NCBI GenBank assembly: GCA_963556145.1
Contig: OY744461.1
Coordinates: 6,086,891 to 6,150,890 of the forward strand
Reading direction: 5' to 3'
Length of the DNA stretch: 64,000 nucleotides
DNA from: Hygrocybe punicea
Taxonomy: Eukaryota; Basidiomycota; Agaricomycetes; Agaricales; Hygrophoraceae
Of this stretch, positions 23,085 through 33,809 are shown piece after piece; within the stretch, counting starts at the first letter, position 1; the number at the start of each line of letters is the position of its first letter. The notes beneath the pieces are model-generated. The model saw only the letters and a list, made by a program, of their open reading frames with translations. It ran no database searches and was not told the origin of the DNA. Both the position numbers and the translations under genes were made by a program.

Positions 23085-25167
23085 GACAGCCTAGATTGTC
23101 CAAAATATGGTTTTGCATGGGTTCTTTTCTGGCCCTTTTGGTTTTTGTTTTGGTGCGTCTTTTATTTGGTTCCATAGTGGCGAGACGTATCCAGTCATAC
23201 AGTGATACATTATCATACAAGGCGGGTCTGAACATATAATTATTTACTTTGGAAAGTCCAATGTATGCGCCATTATTCTTACCAATAACAACCTTTTGTG
23301 CATTGTTTTGGTCTTCACATATATTAGCAATTTCTTCATCAGACCATGCACTGATAACCTCTTTAACATAAGATCTCCAAAAGAATGGCACGAATTTATG
23401 ACTGGTGTAGTGATCAGGATTTCCAAGGACATATAATGAAGCCATTGGAGCACCAATTTCCATTTTGGAGGTGAGTGAATTGACTATTTGTGTAAACAGC
23501 TTTCTGACTTTGTCTTTTCTTTTCAGGTCGCCACCAATCATTTCGGAATTCTTATCAAAAATACTTTTTATCACTTCAAAAATGCTATAGGTCTTCAAGG
23601 AGAATTTTGTAATATAATCTGTTATGTATGCAACTATGGCCTTTATAGCAGTACCTGATAATAAGCTGGTCACATCAGAATTGCATCGTAGCATATATGT
23701 AACTTCAGGTGTCACCGTGTTCATCCAAGGTTCACCATGCTTGAGGTTGAGAGCACCAGTGTTAGGTTCTACAAAAGTTTGTTGAAAGATATCACGGGGA
23801 AATCGTCGTTTACATTCACCTTTCGAATTAAGACAGTATGGCTTTTTTTTGCCGTCATGCCTGTTATGTACATTTAATCGCAATAAAAGATCATCTACAA
23901 CATCTTGAAATCTTTGCCACCATGTTGATCTTTTGTTGTGATATTGACAATTCATGGAACAATTATATGATGGTGGATCTGGCATGACACATGTTGGTGG
24001 TTGATATTCAGGTTTCGACATTGTCTGTTCCATTTTCTGTGATACCTCATCTTTAGAACCTGTCATGAATTGTCCTACACACAAACTTTCCAAGTATTCC
24101 ACTAATCTTTTCTGAAAGTCGGAATTTTCACCCATAATTTTGTCACGTATTTCCTGAGGTGTAAGGCATCCCTTTATCCACAACAGCATATGAAGATGCA
24201 AGGTAAGACGTCCTTGTTCCTCTACCGTTGCATAATAACCTGATGTGTTTCCGTACAGGCCAGGATGAGATTCATTTATTCCCAATATATGTTTGATGAA
24301 CATTTCAGTAGTAAAGTGAAAGAAGCGGGCTCCAGCAACTGGATTGTTTGCAATTAGTTTGTAACAATCCTGGGGTAGACGTAGTTTAGGATAAAACTTT
24401 TCTTTGTTGTCAGCATAATATAAGCATAGTGGGTGATTGATGTCTGCAGGTGCAAAAGTGATAAACCAAGTCGGAGCACCAATATAGGATATCAGAGACC
24501 AAATCTCATTTCGCATGTATTTCTTGTTAGTAATTGAACCTTTGACCTGACCAGCTACGTGATCCAGGTTGGAAATGAGTTTATAGCATGCTTTCTCTTC
24601 AGGTGTATCTGGTTTGACTCTATCACCTCTAGATAATCTCTTAGAGAGGTCATCCAAAACAGCTGTATTGATATTCATCAGGCGATCTGCAATATCGTTG
24701 AAATTATGTTTATTAGTCAACAAATATCCTCCGGTTGTACTGTCCTTGATTTGTTCTTGATTGAATGCAATCAATGGAAAATAGGGATCGGTTTGAAATC
24801 TTTTGTCATGGTACATCAGGAGATGTCTTTTGTGCATCATATCACTGATGCTTAAAACATCATTGTCTATGCTGCTAATACCACCCAAGCCATATGGAAA
24901 TAGGCAGGGAAACATCATAGGATATAACTGAGGATTATTAAAGAACGATTCTGGATTTCTAGCATGGCTTATGGCAAGAACACCACCATGGTCATCTATC
25001 AAGTGCTTTGTTGCTCTAGCTATTAATGCCTTTGGACTTGCGATATCTAGATCTTCGCCAGTTACTCCACTAACAACAAAGGGACAAGGCCCATCTTCCA
25101 CGCCATCTTCCTCTTCATTGTCAAATGCACTAGTGGCTTCTGGTTCCTTATTGTGTCTGCTGGTCAA
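22984..25167 (-). CDS. Helitron Rep (HUH endonuclease, Helitron-like N-terminal domain)
   Basis: The frame has about 727 codons. It starts with an acidic stretch, then PMMFPCLFPYGLGG, WFITFAPADINHP and the HUH motif in GRLTLHLHMLLWIKG (about residue 330). The catalytic tyrosines are in the AYITDYITKFS segment (about residue 535). A Cys-rich block (CSMNCQYHNKRS, KKPYCLNSKGECKRRFP) lies between them. Rep nicks and joins single strands at the Helitron ends. The first codon given here is TTG. The upstream frame (25164-26516) ends in TGA at the same place, so the two are probably one protein broken by a stop and a one-base shift. The end overlaps the helicase frame by 100 nt. The shared arrangement in copy 2 means that shift is older than the two copies. 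Confidence 0.87.
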   Translation of the reverse strand: MTSRHNKEPEATSAFDNEEEDGVEDGPCPFVVSGVTGEDLDIASPKALIARATKHLIDDHGGVLAISHARNPESFFNNPQLYPMMFPCLFPYGLGGISSIDNDVLSISDMMHKRHLLMYHDKRFQTDPYFPLIAFNQEQIKDSTTGGYLLTNKHNFNDIADRLMNINTAVLDDLSKRLSRGDRVKPDTPEEKACYKLISNLDHVAGQVKGSITNKKYMRNEIWSLISYIGAPTWFITFAPADINHPLCLYYADNKEKFYPKLRLPQDCYKLIANNPVAGARFFHFTTEMFIKHILGINESHPGLYGNTSGYYATVEEQGRLTLHLHMLLWIKGCLTPQEIRDKIMGENSDFQKRLVEYLESLCVGQFMTGSKDEVSQKMEQTMSKPEYQPPTCVMPDPPSYNCSMNCQYHNKRSTWWQRFQDVVDDLLLRLNVHNRHDGKKKPYCLNSKGECKRRFPRDIFQQTFVEPNTGALNLKHGEPWMNTVTPEVTYMLRCNSDVTSLLSGTAIKAIVAYITDYITKFSLKTYSIFEVIKSIFDKNSEMIGGDLKRKDKVRKLFTQIVNSLTSKMEIGAPMASLYVLGNPDHYTSHKFVPFFWRSYVKEVISAWSDEEIANICEDQNNAQKVVIGKNNGAYIGLSKVNNYMFRPALYDNVSLYDWIRLATMEPNKRRTKTKTKRARKEPMQNHILDNLGCHDLSDSFTEPANVDDSSDDDLSDVIDNDILMEI

Positions 25168-26516
25168 TATGCAACCACAACAGGAATTCCATGATCTGGA
25201 TATTGTGCTAGATTTTCATAGGAGATATCTAAATCATAGTAATCCATGTGATTCAATTTCAGCCATTCTAAAGCTGCAGAAACTCGCCTTCGGCGAACCA
25301 ATAAAGGTGTTCGCTCCATGTCTTCTGGAGTTGGTCTGGCAGGACCAGTGAAAATAAACGCTAGCACTTCATCAAGTTCTTTAATTGTTGGAGGCAACCG
25401 TTGATATATCTTTGGTGTTGGGTTTTGAAACATGATGGCATTTGCTTTCATTTTATGCATCCCAGAGGAGACACGAACAATACATTTGTTGTGACGAACA
25501 CGGGCAATCAAAAGTTGTTCAGCAAATGTTAGATTTTGAAGTTGTGCAGGAATTCTTCCCATCCAAAGTCCATTTGCCAAAGCATATTTGGGAGTTTGGC
25601 CTTTATTCAGACTGAGCACACATGGTTTGCATATCCATTTACATGTGTCATCTAGCACTGGACCTTTGATATCTTTTATTGGATCAGAACAATGATATCG
25701 TTCACATCTTGTGATTCCCATATTGTCTCTAGTTAATATTTTCAGATTAACCTTCGTCTTTGACAATAAAGACATGTTTTTCAACGCAACCAATTGACCA
25801 CATACAGCACACCCACTTTCTTGGAAACATTCAGGTGATGTATCTCTGCACCAGTTGCTGATTATGGTTTCCTTCAATTCAATAGATGGCGGAGGAGGAG
25901 GAAATAATTGCTCATCTGACTTGTCCAATTCTTCTTTCATTTGAGCCTGAGTTTCTTCTTTGCCGCACTCATATGTTTCTGTCATTTTTTGTCTTCTGTA
26001 CCACTGTTTACACAGGTCTTTATGTGATTTAATATCATGCACATGAAAAATAGAAACATGAGTATCACAAGCTGAACAATTATGCCTCATTAATGCCACA
26101 GATAGATCTTGTCCATGTAATCTTCGTAATGTCTTTGACAAATATATACCATGTATTGTTGTTATTTCACCAATATCCTTCACTGTCAAATTTGGCAGAA
26201 GTTCATGTAAAGGCATTTTAACACATGCATATGTTTTTCTATCTTCATATAAAGTGTTGGCTGTTTGTTCATCAATATGCCCCACATATTCGAATAATAT
26301 GTCAGAATCATGGTTGATATTATTAGACGGTAGCATAAAAGATTGAAGAAAGCTAAACTTGAATGTTGGTATTCGTTTACCACCACCAATGTAGTCATAT
26401 CTATGAACGAAATTTATATATAAAGATTTAAACAAGTGTCCGAATAAATTCAAATTGAACACAATTATGTTTGAACGGCTATGCCGTATTATGAAACATA
26501 GTGTGGTCCACAGCAA
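25164..26516 (-). CDS. Helitron N-terminal region with DUF6570 domain
   Basis: The frame is open from about 26580 to 25164 without a clear initiator; the listed first codon is TTG. A spliced 5' exon is likely. It encodes a Cys/His block (HNCSACDTHVS, SGCAVCGQLV, WICKPCVLSL) and then the DUF6570 part with LPPTIKELDEVLAFIFTGPA, RTPLLVRRRRVSAALEWLK and the end YPDHGIPVVVAY. This domain precedes Rep in many fungal Helitrons. It ends in TGA exactly where Rep begins in another frame. Confidence 0.75.
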   Translation of the reverse strand: MLWTTLCFIIRHSRSNIIVFNLNLFGHLFKSLYINFVHRYDYIGGGKRIPTFKFSFLQSFMLPSNNINHDSDILFEYVGHIDEQTANTLYEDRKTYACVKMPLHELLPNLTVKDIGEITTIHGIYLSKTLRRLHGQDLSVALMRHNCSACDTHVSIFHVHDIKSHKDLCKQWYRRQKMTETYECGKEETQAQMKEELDKSDEQLFPPPPPSIELKETIISNWCRDTSPECFQESGCAVCGQLVALKNMSLLSKTKVNLKILTRDNMGITRCERYHCSDPIKDIKGPVLDDTCKWICKPCVLSLNKGQTPKYALANGLWMGRIPAQLQNLTFAEQLLIARVRHNKCIVRVSSGMHKMKANAIMFQNPTPKIYQRLPPTIKELDEVLAFIFTGPARPTPEDMERTPLLVRRRRVSAALEWLKLNHMDYYDLDISYENLAQYPDHGIPVVVAY

Positions 26517-26573
26517 CGTTGCATGTGATAGAGAACTAGTAATACAATGTAATAAATATGTTTTGAAATCATG

Positions 26574-26767
26574 TCATCTCAATAGCGATCGCATGAGCAA
26601 TGCTTTGATCATTTTACAACGACATTGGACAGTGATAGGTTTGAGAAGACAATACAAAGCAAAGAGATATTTAGGAGGTAAGAAATATGTTCTGGCATAT
26701 TGAATAGAACGTATTCGCATTTTGAAGGCGCTATTTTTAAATGTAGTCCAAACGAATAATGGATCGA
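26574..26767 (-). pseudogene. 3' part of an ORF split by the gypsy insertion
   Basis: Reading minus, this segment (DPLFVWTTFKNSAFKMRIRS to a stop at 26574) continues the frame of 34112-33810 if the gypsy element and one copy of the ATCGA duplication are removed. It lies directly upstream of the DUF6570 frame on the same strand. I recognise no domain. Confidence 0.6.
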
Positions 26768-27323
26768 TGTTAGAGGCGTGCAACTCCGGAAGGATCGGAG
26801 TTCTTCGGAGGAGCGGAGACGTCAACTCTTGAAGTAGGTTCACTACTTCCTTAAGTCGTATTGAGAAGACGTGGATGGAGCGGAGTTAGTCCGGAGTTCC
26901 GGACTAAGTACTAAGATAACTAATGAGCTTAAGGGAAAGCCTTAAGTTTGAGAGTGGGTAAGAAATAAGGAACTCAAGTTAATTTTCTGAACGGAGTTAC
27001 AGGACATTGTAGTTCTAGTTTATATATTTGGTAGACTAATTGTCATGTCCTTGGAGACGTGAAGACAATATGAACTCCGGAAAGAGGACCGGAGTTCGGA
27101 AGAAAATAAAAGGGATAAAAGGTTGCTATGTACGGTGACAAGTAAACAAAGGGGAGGAAGAGAAAAGGAGGTCGGAGTAAACGGAGATGGGGAAGAATAG
27201 TAATTAACAAGAGAAGAACAATAACGTACGCGAGAAGATAAGATAAGATAAGATAAGATAAGTCGGCGGAAAAGTCCGGAGCGGAGTTCGTCGGAATCCG
27301 GCGGAGCTGCATGGGATATGACA
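26768..27323 (-). repeat. 3' LTR of the gypsy element (556 bp)
   Basis: It starts TGTTAGAGGCG and ends ATATGACA on the plus strand. It matches 33249-33809 almost exactly. Confidence 0.95.
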
Positions 27324-27345
27324 GTATCTCCCCCTTAGCGTCGAA
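27324..27345 (-). other. polypurine tract
   Basis: On the minus strand AAGGGGGAGATAC lies directly before the 3' LTR. This is the expected position of the plus-strand primer. Confidence 0.75.
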
Positions 27346-27445
27346 CCCTTGAGACGCCTGTGGAACAAAGGGAGAACCGCAGCGGAGTTCAAAGCGGAGG
27401 GCCTACGGTATAAAACAAACTCCTGGCCAGGAGACAACCCAAAAA

Positions 27446-28279
27446 ATGTCGTCCTCGCAATTATCGTCCTCGCAAGAGATAGCCGCGCGCATCAAGGAGA
27501 TGGAGCGCGAATTCGCCGAAATGAGGGCGAAAGAGGAGGCAGAAGAACGGAGAAAAGCGGAGGACGAGAGGAAGAAGGCGGAAGAGGAGAGGAGACAGAA
27601 GATCCAGGCGGAGGCGATGAAAAGGGTGGAGGAGGAAATGAAGAAGAAAACGGCGGCGGAGGAGGAGAAAAAGAAAGTGGAGGCGGCGGAGGAGGGGCCC
27701 TCAAGTGCGGAGAAGGGGAAGAGAAAAAGAGACGGGTAAGCAAAGGCACATAAATGAAAGACCGGAGTTGACTACAGAAGCAGGGCCGTACAATGCAAGG
27801 CGTGCGCAGAACGCCGGGAAAACTGCGTGTGGCCCGCGTCCGGAAAGGCGCGGAGTTGCGATGCATGCAAGAAGAGAAAAGCGCGATGCGAGGTAGATGG
27901 TGAAGAGGGTGGAGTGAAGAAGAAAAAGAAAAAGGAGGAAAAGGAGGAATCCGGATCGGAGTACCGCGGAGTGGAGCCCGCGGTAAAGAAACCGCTGACG
28001 AGGACGGAGCAGCTTCTTCACAAGCTGCTCCGGGTGACAGAAGAAAACACGGCGATGTTGGGACGGGTCGCGGAGGCATGCGAGGGGGTATGGGACACCG
28101 TGGAGGATCTCCGCGAACATGCGGCTCAATGGGCCGACCATCTGAGGAACTTAGAGTTCCTCAGAGATAATTCATACGAGCTCCGGAAGTACACTCCGGA
28201 GTCCGAGGACATCGCGCCGGAGGAGACGGAAACGGAGTGGGAAGAGGGGGATTTTTTGGGGAAAGGAGGAAAACCTTGA
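27446..28279 (+). CDS. antisense accessory gene in the gypsy element: coiled-coil protein with Zn2Cys6-like cluster
   Basis: This gene is on the strand opposite to gag-pol, between pol and the 3' LTR. ATG 27446 follows a TATAAAAC box at 27409-27416. Exon 1 (27446-27735) encodes a highly charged Glu/Lys helix. A 42-nt intron (27736-27777, GTAAGC...TACAG) joins in phase to exon 2 (27778-28279). Exon 2 starts with a cluster of six cysteines spaced C-x2-C-x6-C-x10-C-x2-C-x6-C (CKACAERRENC, then CDACKKRKARC), the spacing of fungal Zn2Cys6 binuclear clusters. A basic stretch and a helical C-terminus (LLHKLLRVTEENTAML) follow. The product is about 263 residues. DNA binding is inferred from the cluster. 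The gene may act on transcription of the element or host, but nothing shows that directly. Confidence 0.7.
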
Positions 28280-28310
28280 AACAGTCTGCGAAAATCGTAA
28301 ATAGACAGAA

Positions 28311-31300
28311 TTAATAGGACGGGCCCGGTTTCGAAGGATAAGCGGAGTGAAAGTCCGAAACGAGCTCAGTAGCATGTCCAAGTTCGGAGGCCAAGATCCA
28401 AGAAGTTTCTTCGTCAGTGCCTTCGTAACCCTCCCAACGTACAAGGTACAGTAGCTTGCAAGCACGACGGCGGTTGTCGATCTTGGAATCGAGTATTTCG
28501 GAGATCTCAAACTCCGGTTCTCCGTCGACAACGATCGGAGGAGGCAGAGGTTGGACACGGTTAGGAATGGTATTTGGAGTCGCCGGTTCGAGCTGAGAGA
28601 CATGATAGACCAGGTGAACAGAGCGGAGAGCCTCCGGAAGACGGAGGGTATATGAGTGAGTACCGGCCTTAGCAATAACTTCAAAAGGCCCCAAGTTCTT
28701 CTCAGAAAGTTTCTTGGAGGGTCTAGTAGTCCGGAAATGCTCAGCTTTGACGTAGACGGAATCCGAAACCTTGAAGTTCGGAGGCGGAGCGCGCTTCAAG
28801 TCCGCGTAGTGTTGATAACGTTGTTGTGCCTCAGAGATGGTTTGTCGAAGTTGTTGATGTAACTCATCGAGGTCCACAGCGAATTTTCGTGCGTGGGCGG
28901 AGGAGAGGTCGCGCTCCGGGTGAACGGAAAGGTTAGGGTGGTAACCTTTATTGGCAAAGAAAGGAGAAACTCCGGTAGTGGTGTTTGGAGCGTTGTTGTA
29001 AGCAAATTCCGCAAGAGGAAGGAGGGACGACCAATTATCTTGCTGATAATTGCAATAAACGCGGAGATATTGCTCAAGGGTTTGATTGACGCGTTCCGTT
29101 TGGCCATCGCCTTCAGGATGATAACCGGAGGTAAAGTGGAGTTTCATGTCGAGGGCCTTTCCGAGAGACCGGAAAAAATGGGAAACAAATTCCGTGCCTC
29201 TATCGGAGGTGACGTGACTAGGAACTCCGTGCTTAGAAAAAACGTGAATAAGGAAAAGATGTGCGAGTTGGGGGGAAGTAATCGTATCGTAAGTTGGAAT
29301 AAAGATCCCTTGCTTGGAAAGACGGTCAACCACAACTAGGATGGCCGTAAATCCTTCGGAGTCCGGAAGTTGTTCGATGAAATCCATGGAAATTGAATTC
29401 CATGGTTTCTCCGGAATAGGGAGCTGCTTAAGCAATCCGTAAGGACGATGCCGAGGGGTTTTGGATCTCGCGCAGGTTGTGCAAGACTTGCAGTAATCAC
29501 GGACAAAAGTCCGGAGTCCGGGCCAGGTGTATTCCCGCCGGATGATTTCGAGAGTCTTATTTTGCCTGAAGTGTCCTGCAGTAGGATGATCATGTTTGGA
29601 ACGCAAAATCCGGAGTCGTAGGTCATTGACATTGGGGACATAGATACGATTATCGAGGCGTAGAAAACCTAAATCGTCGATAGACCATCGAGGATCTGGG
29701 CCGGAGGTGGTACGGGAAACATGTCTGGAGGCAATAGGATCAACCTGTAGTCCGGAGATGATATCGGAGTGTAGGGAATCGACGTCTATGGTGAATCCGG
29801 CGCCAAGGACTACATCTTCGAGGGAAGTCGCTCGGAGGGACGAAGCCAATTGTTCCGGCCCAAAAACAGGGCGGAAATTGTGAGGATTGGCTTTGGCGTA
29901 GTCGCTATCTCCCCCTTTAGCGTAGACGTCCCAGCGTCGAGTAAGGGTATCGGGCTTAGTGCCAAGCTTGCCTGGGCGAAAGCAGATAACAAAGTTGAAG
30001 CGGGAAAGGAACTCCGACCAGCGGGCTTGACGGCGGGTAAGCAAGCGGACGGTGGAGAAGTACTCCAAATTTTTGTGATCGGTGATAACGTCGACCGGAG
30101 TAGCAGTACCTTCCAAATAATGCCGCCAGGCAGTGAAAGCGTCGAAGATGGCAAGGAGTTCCTTGTCATGGGTATCGTAGTTCAACTCCGAGTCCGAAAG
30201 GGTACGAGACCGGAAAGCAACCGGATGAATTTCACCGTCAGGATGGCGTACGGAGAGAATGGAAGCAACGGCGTAATCGGAAGCATCAGTCTCCACCAGA
30301 GTATCAAACTCGGGTGACCAATGGGAAAGGATTGGGGCGGAAATGAAAGCGGATTTCAAGTCATTGAAGGCGGAACGACACTTATCATCGAAATTCCATT
30401 GTAACCCTTTACGAGTGAGCCGGGTAAGTGGAATAGTGATGGAGGAATAGTCCGGAATGAAACGCCGGTAAAAATTGGCGAATCCAAGGAAGGATTGAAC
30501 ATCTTTGATCCTCCGGGGTTCCGGCCAATCCTGGATAGTTTGGACCTTGGCAGGATCCATAGAAAGGCCTTGGGGGGAAAGAATGTAACCCAAGTATTCC
30601 ACCGTGTCAACGCCAAAAGAGCACTTCTCGGCGTTGGCATAGAGGCCGTGTTTCCGGAGTCGTCGGAGGACCTCGCGGACATGGTCTACATGATCAGCGG
30701 GGTCATCGGAATAGATGAGGATGTCGTCAAGGTAAACAATGACAGAGACGTCAAGGAGGTCGGAAAAAATATCGTTGACGAAGTGTTGGAAGGCCGCCGG
30801 GGCGTTAGTAAGACCTTCCGGAATTACCAACCATTCAAACGAGCCATAGCGAGTGCGGAAAGCTGTTTTCCACTCATCACCTTCGGCAATCCGGACTAAA
30901 TGGTAGGCGTGTTTAAGGTCGATTTTAGTGTAAATGCGCGCAGTCCGGGGAGCGTCGAGAAGGTCCGCCGTAAGAGGGATAGGATAGCGGTCCTTCCTCG
31001 TGATACGATTGAGTCCTCGGAAATCTACGCAAAGTCGAAGACTTCCATTTTTCTTCCGAGAGAAAAGAATGGGAGCTCCGCAGGGAGAACGGGAGGAGCG
31101 GACGAAACCTGCCCGGAGATTCTTGTCAAGGAATTCCCGAAGGGTCTCGAGCTCTAAGGGTGAAATAGAGTAAATCGGGCCAAAAGGAGGTTTTGCACCA
31201 TCCTCCAAATTAATTTTGAGGTCGTAAGGATGGTGTTCAGGGAGGTTCCAAGCCTTCGTTTTGCTAAAGACGTCAGCGAATTCGTGATACTCTTCAGGGA

Positions 31301-32029
31301 TATTGTGAAGGTCCACGGAGGGTTCGGAGGACTCCGGAGGGCCGTAGCTTGCAGAGCGACCGGTGGCGTCAGGTAATCGGACTTCCATACGGAAGACCTG
31401 AGTGCCGGGTACTTTGCAACCACGCAAAAAGGCTTGAGCGCTGACAAAGGAGATGTCAGGCTTCGAAGCGGATGGTGAAGAAGGTTCAGGCGGAGTAGAC
31501 GGAGAGGACGGAGGGGACGGAGGTCGTACTGGAGGGTCCGGAAGTGGTGCCTCGCTAGGCACCGGAGTCGACAACGGAGGCGCGGAATCAGAAGAACGGA
31601 ATTTAACGCTATGCTCGACCCAGTCAATCAATGGATTGTATTTGGCGAGCCAGCTATATCCAAGAACTGCGGAAACAGACGGATCCAACGGAGTGACCAA
31701 AAATTCTAAGATTAGAATTTCACCAGTAGAAAAACGGACAGAGATAGATACACATTTGTCGATGATTCCACCGGAGGAACCATCAAACAAGCGGAGGCGT
31801 TTCGGAGCAGTAGGAAAAATAGGAAGATTGTGAAGGGAACAAAATTCCGGGTCAATGAAACAATGCGTCGATCCACAATCCACAAGGGTAACGATAAGCA
31901 TAGTAGAATGATAAAGAGAAATCGTCAAGGAATCGTTAGAAAGAGCGGACGCGTTGAGTTTTACTTCCGGTAGCGCACAGTCAGGTTCAACGCAGCCTAC
32001 ATCCTGTGCCGGAGTATGCAGACTGCTCT
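28311..32029 (-). CDS. pol: gypsy Pol: protease, RT, RNase H, integrase, chromodomain
   Basis: The frame is open from 32060 to the stop at 28311 and is -1 relative to gag. Protease has LVDCGSTHCFID, with DCGS in place of the usual D-S/T-G. Reverse transcriptase has RLCVDFRGLNRITRKDRYP and the catalytic VYLDDILIYS. RNase H has LVETDASDYAV and YDTHDKELLAI. Integrase has the HHCC zinc finger (HDHPTAGHF, CKSCTTC) and the DDE residues in SMDFIEQLP, SDRGTEFVS and PEGDGQTERVN. The C-terminal chromodomain (EFEISEILDSK, LVRWEGYEGTDEETSW) would guide integration to chromatin marks. No internal stop is seen, so it could be active. Translation most likely follows a -1 shift at the A-run before the gag TAG. 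Confidence 0.95.
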
Positions 32030-33202
32030 CTATTTTTCCGGCTCCTCTAGAGAATCGGAACTAGAGACCGGAGGTGCGGAGGAAGTGGAGGCGGCGCGGG
32101 CGGCAACGCGAGTGGACGAATATTTGGCCTTGGTGCAATCCTTGGCCATGTGTCCGGCTCCTCCGCATATAATGCAGAGTTTATTGTTGATGCGGCGTTG
32201 ACGTTCCGCGGGCTTGAGTTTACCATCCTTGCCTAGCTTATCGGCGTAGACATGAGGGGTTTTCGGAGTGGTGGAGGAGGTACTACCGGAGTTGGTAGTT
32301 TTGGCAGGGGACTTCTTCTCGGAAGCTTTTTCGGTCGAAGACTTGGCCTCGGAAATAGAGGCTTTAGCAGAAGAGGATCCTGAAGCACGGGAAATCTCCG
32401 ATTTCCGTTCCCAATACCGGGCGTCAAGGAGTTGAGCCTTATCCTTCAGTTCGTAGAGGTTCTTTGGTTTCTCGGATTGGGCAAGTTGATCTTTGAGGCG
32501 ATCCGGAAGTCCTCGGTAAAAAGAATGCCGTAAGGCACCAATGTCCCAGCCAGTCTGCGTAGCGAGACGATTGAAGTTAACGATATACTTCGCAATTCGT
32601 TGGTTATCCTTCATTACAAGGTTTTCCAACTCGCTCTCGGCGCTACCTTTAGGGTCCAGAGGTCCGAAATTATTCTGCAACTCCGTGCAGAAATCTCCGT
32701 AATCGGACATGAAGTCTGGCGGATAGGTATCGATATCCGGGTTCTCCAAAAGGTAAGGCTCGAACCACGCAAGTGCGATCCCCTTGAGGTAGGAGAGGGC
32801 AAAGTTGACTTTGGCGCCGTCCGTTTGGAAAGCGGTTGGTCGATCATTGAAGTTCAGTTGACACTGAACCAGGAAAGGGCGGAGTTTTGTCGGATCGGAG
32901 GCGTCAAACGTGTCCGGTTCTCGGACTTTGGTGCGTTGCTTGTCGTCTCCTTTGTTTCGGAGAGTAGTGGCTAGTAGAGCGATGGCCTCAGCAAGGTTGG
33001 TATCATCGCGATTAGGATTGCCCGGTCCGAGAGGATTGTTCTCTTCGAAGACTGGGCGCGGAAACGGTTCGTGTCTTGGAGTGTGAGTTTCTTCTAACGG
33101 AGAGACCGGGGTTATCGTTGGGCGTTGGGATGAGGTGTTTGCCGGTCGTGTAAGTCGATAACGTGTGGGGGTTCTTCGTTGGGAGAAGCCTTGGAAAGAC
33201 AT
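32030..33202 (-). CDS. gag: gypsy Gag with CCHC zinc knuckle
   Basis: ATG is at 33202 (MSFQGF...), and the protein has about 390 residues. The capsid-like middle part contains FALSYLKGIALAWFEPYL and YIVNFNRLATQTGWD. Near the C-terminus is one knuckle, CIICGGAGHMAKDC (C-x2-C-x4-H-x4-C), preceded by a Ser/Lys-rich linker. It ends GAA AAA TAG at 32030. Pol is open in the -1 frame across this stop. Confidence 0.93.
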   Translation of the reverse strand: MSFQGFSQRRTPTRYRLTRPANTSSQRPTITPVSPLEETHTPRHEPFPRPVFEENNPLGPGNPNRDDTNLAEAIALLATTLRNKGDDKQRTKVREPDTFDASDPTKLRPFLVQCQLNFNDRPTAFQTDGAKVNFALSYLKGIALAWFEPYLLENPDIDTYPPDFMSDYGDFCTELQNNFGPLDPKGSAESELENLVMKDNQRIAKYIVNFNRLATQTGWDIGALRHSFYRGLPDRLKDQLAQSEKPKNLYELKDKAQLLDARYWERKSEISRASGSSSAKASISEAKSSTEKASEKKSPAKTTNSGSTSSTTPKTPHVYADKLGKDGKLKPAERQRRINNKLCIICGGAGHMAKDCTKAKYSSTRVAARAASTSSAPPVSSSDSLEEPEK

Positions 33203-33235
33203 GATCAAATGTAAAGGGAATACGACTCAAGAGTT

Positions 33236-33246
33236 GTTCAGAAAAT
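33236..33246 (-). other. self-priming PBS of the gypsy element
   Basis: Two bases inside the 5' LTR the minus strand reads ATTTTCTGAAC. This is perfectly complementary to GTTCAGAAAAT in the LTR (33473-33463, minus), which would be the start of the transcript. Such an 11-nt match is the Tf1 self-priming arrangement. Confidence 0.7.
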
Positions 33247-33248
33247 AC

Positions 33249-33809
33249 TGTTAGAGGCGTGCAACTCCGGAAGGATCGGAGTTCTTCGGAGGAGCGGAGA
33301 CGTCAACTCTTGAAGTAGGTTCACTACTTCCTTAAGTCATATTGAGAAGACGTGGACGGAGCGGAGTTAGTCCGGAGTTCCGGACTAAGTACTAAGATAA
33401 CTAATGAGCTTAAGGGAAAGCCTTAAGTTTGAGAGTGGGTAAGAAATAAGGAACTCAAGTTAATTTTCTGAACGGAGTTACAGGACATTGTAGTTCTAGT
33501 TTATATACTTGGTAGACTAATTGTCATGTCCTTGGAGACGTGAAGACAATATGAACTCCGGAAAGAGGACCGGAGTTCGGAAGAAAATAAAAGGGATAAA
33601 AGGTTGCTATGTACGGTGACAAGTAAACAAAGGGGAGGAAGAGAAAAGGAGGTCGGAGTAAACGGAGATGGGGAAGAATAGTAATTAACAAGAGAAGAAC
33701 AATAACGTACGCGAGAAGATAAGATAAGATAAGATAAGATAAGATAAGTCGGCGGAAAAGTCCGGAGCGGAGTTCGTCGGAATCCGGCGGAGCTGCATGG
33801 GATATGACA
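33249..33809 (-). repeat. 5' LTR of the gypsy element (561 bp)
   Basis: Starts TGTTAGAGGCG and ends ATATGACA. It has one more GATAA unit than the other LTR. The R region would begin at 33473 if the self-priming reading is right. Confidence 0.95.

Larger units (their letters stand above)
26768..33809 (-). mobile_element. full-length Ty3/gypsy chromovirus (7,042 bp, minus strand)
   Basis: Two LTRs with TG...CA ends flank gag and pol. The 5-bp target duplication ATCGA is at 26763-26767 and 33810-33814. The LTRs differ by three transitions and one extra 5-bp unit (GATAA tract), so the insertion is recent. Pol order is protease, reverse transcriptase, RNase H, integrase, chromodomain, which places it in the Ty3/gypsy chromoviruses. 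It is inserted in a minus-strand ORF upstream of the Helitron genes. Confidence 0.95.

Noticed and set aside
27492..28141. Minus-strand frames of 146-195 codons downstream of pol
   Set aside because: They are the complement of the Glu/Lys-rich Zn2Cys6-like gene and consist of Pro/Ser/Leu low complexity.
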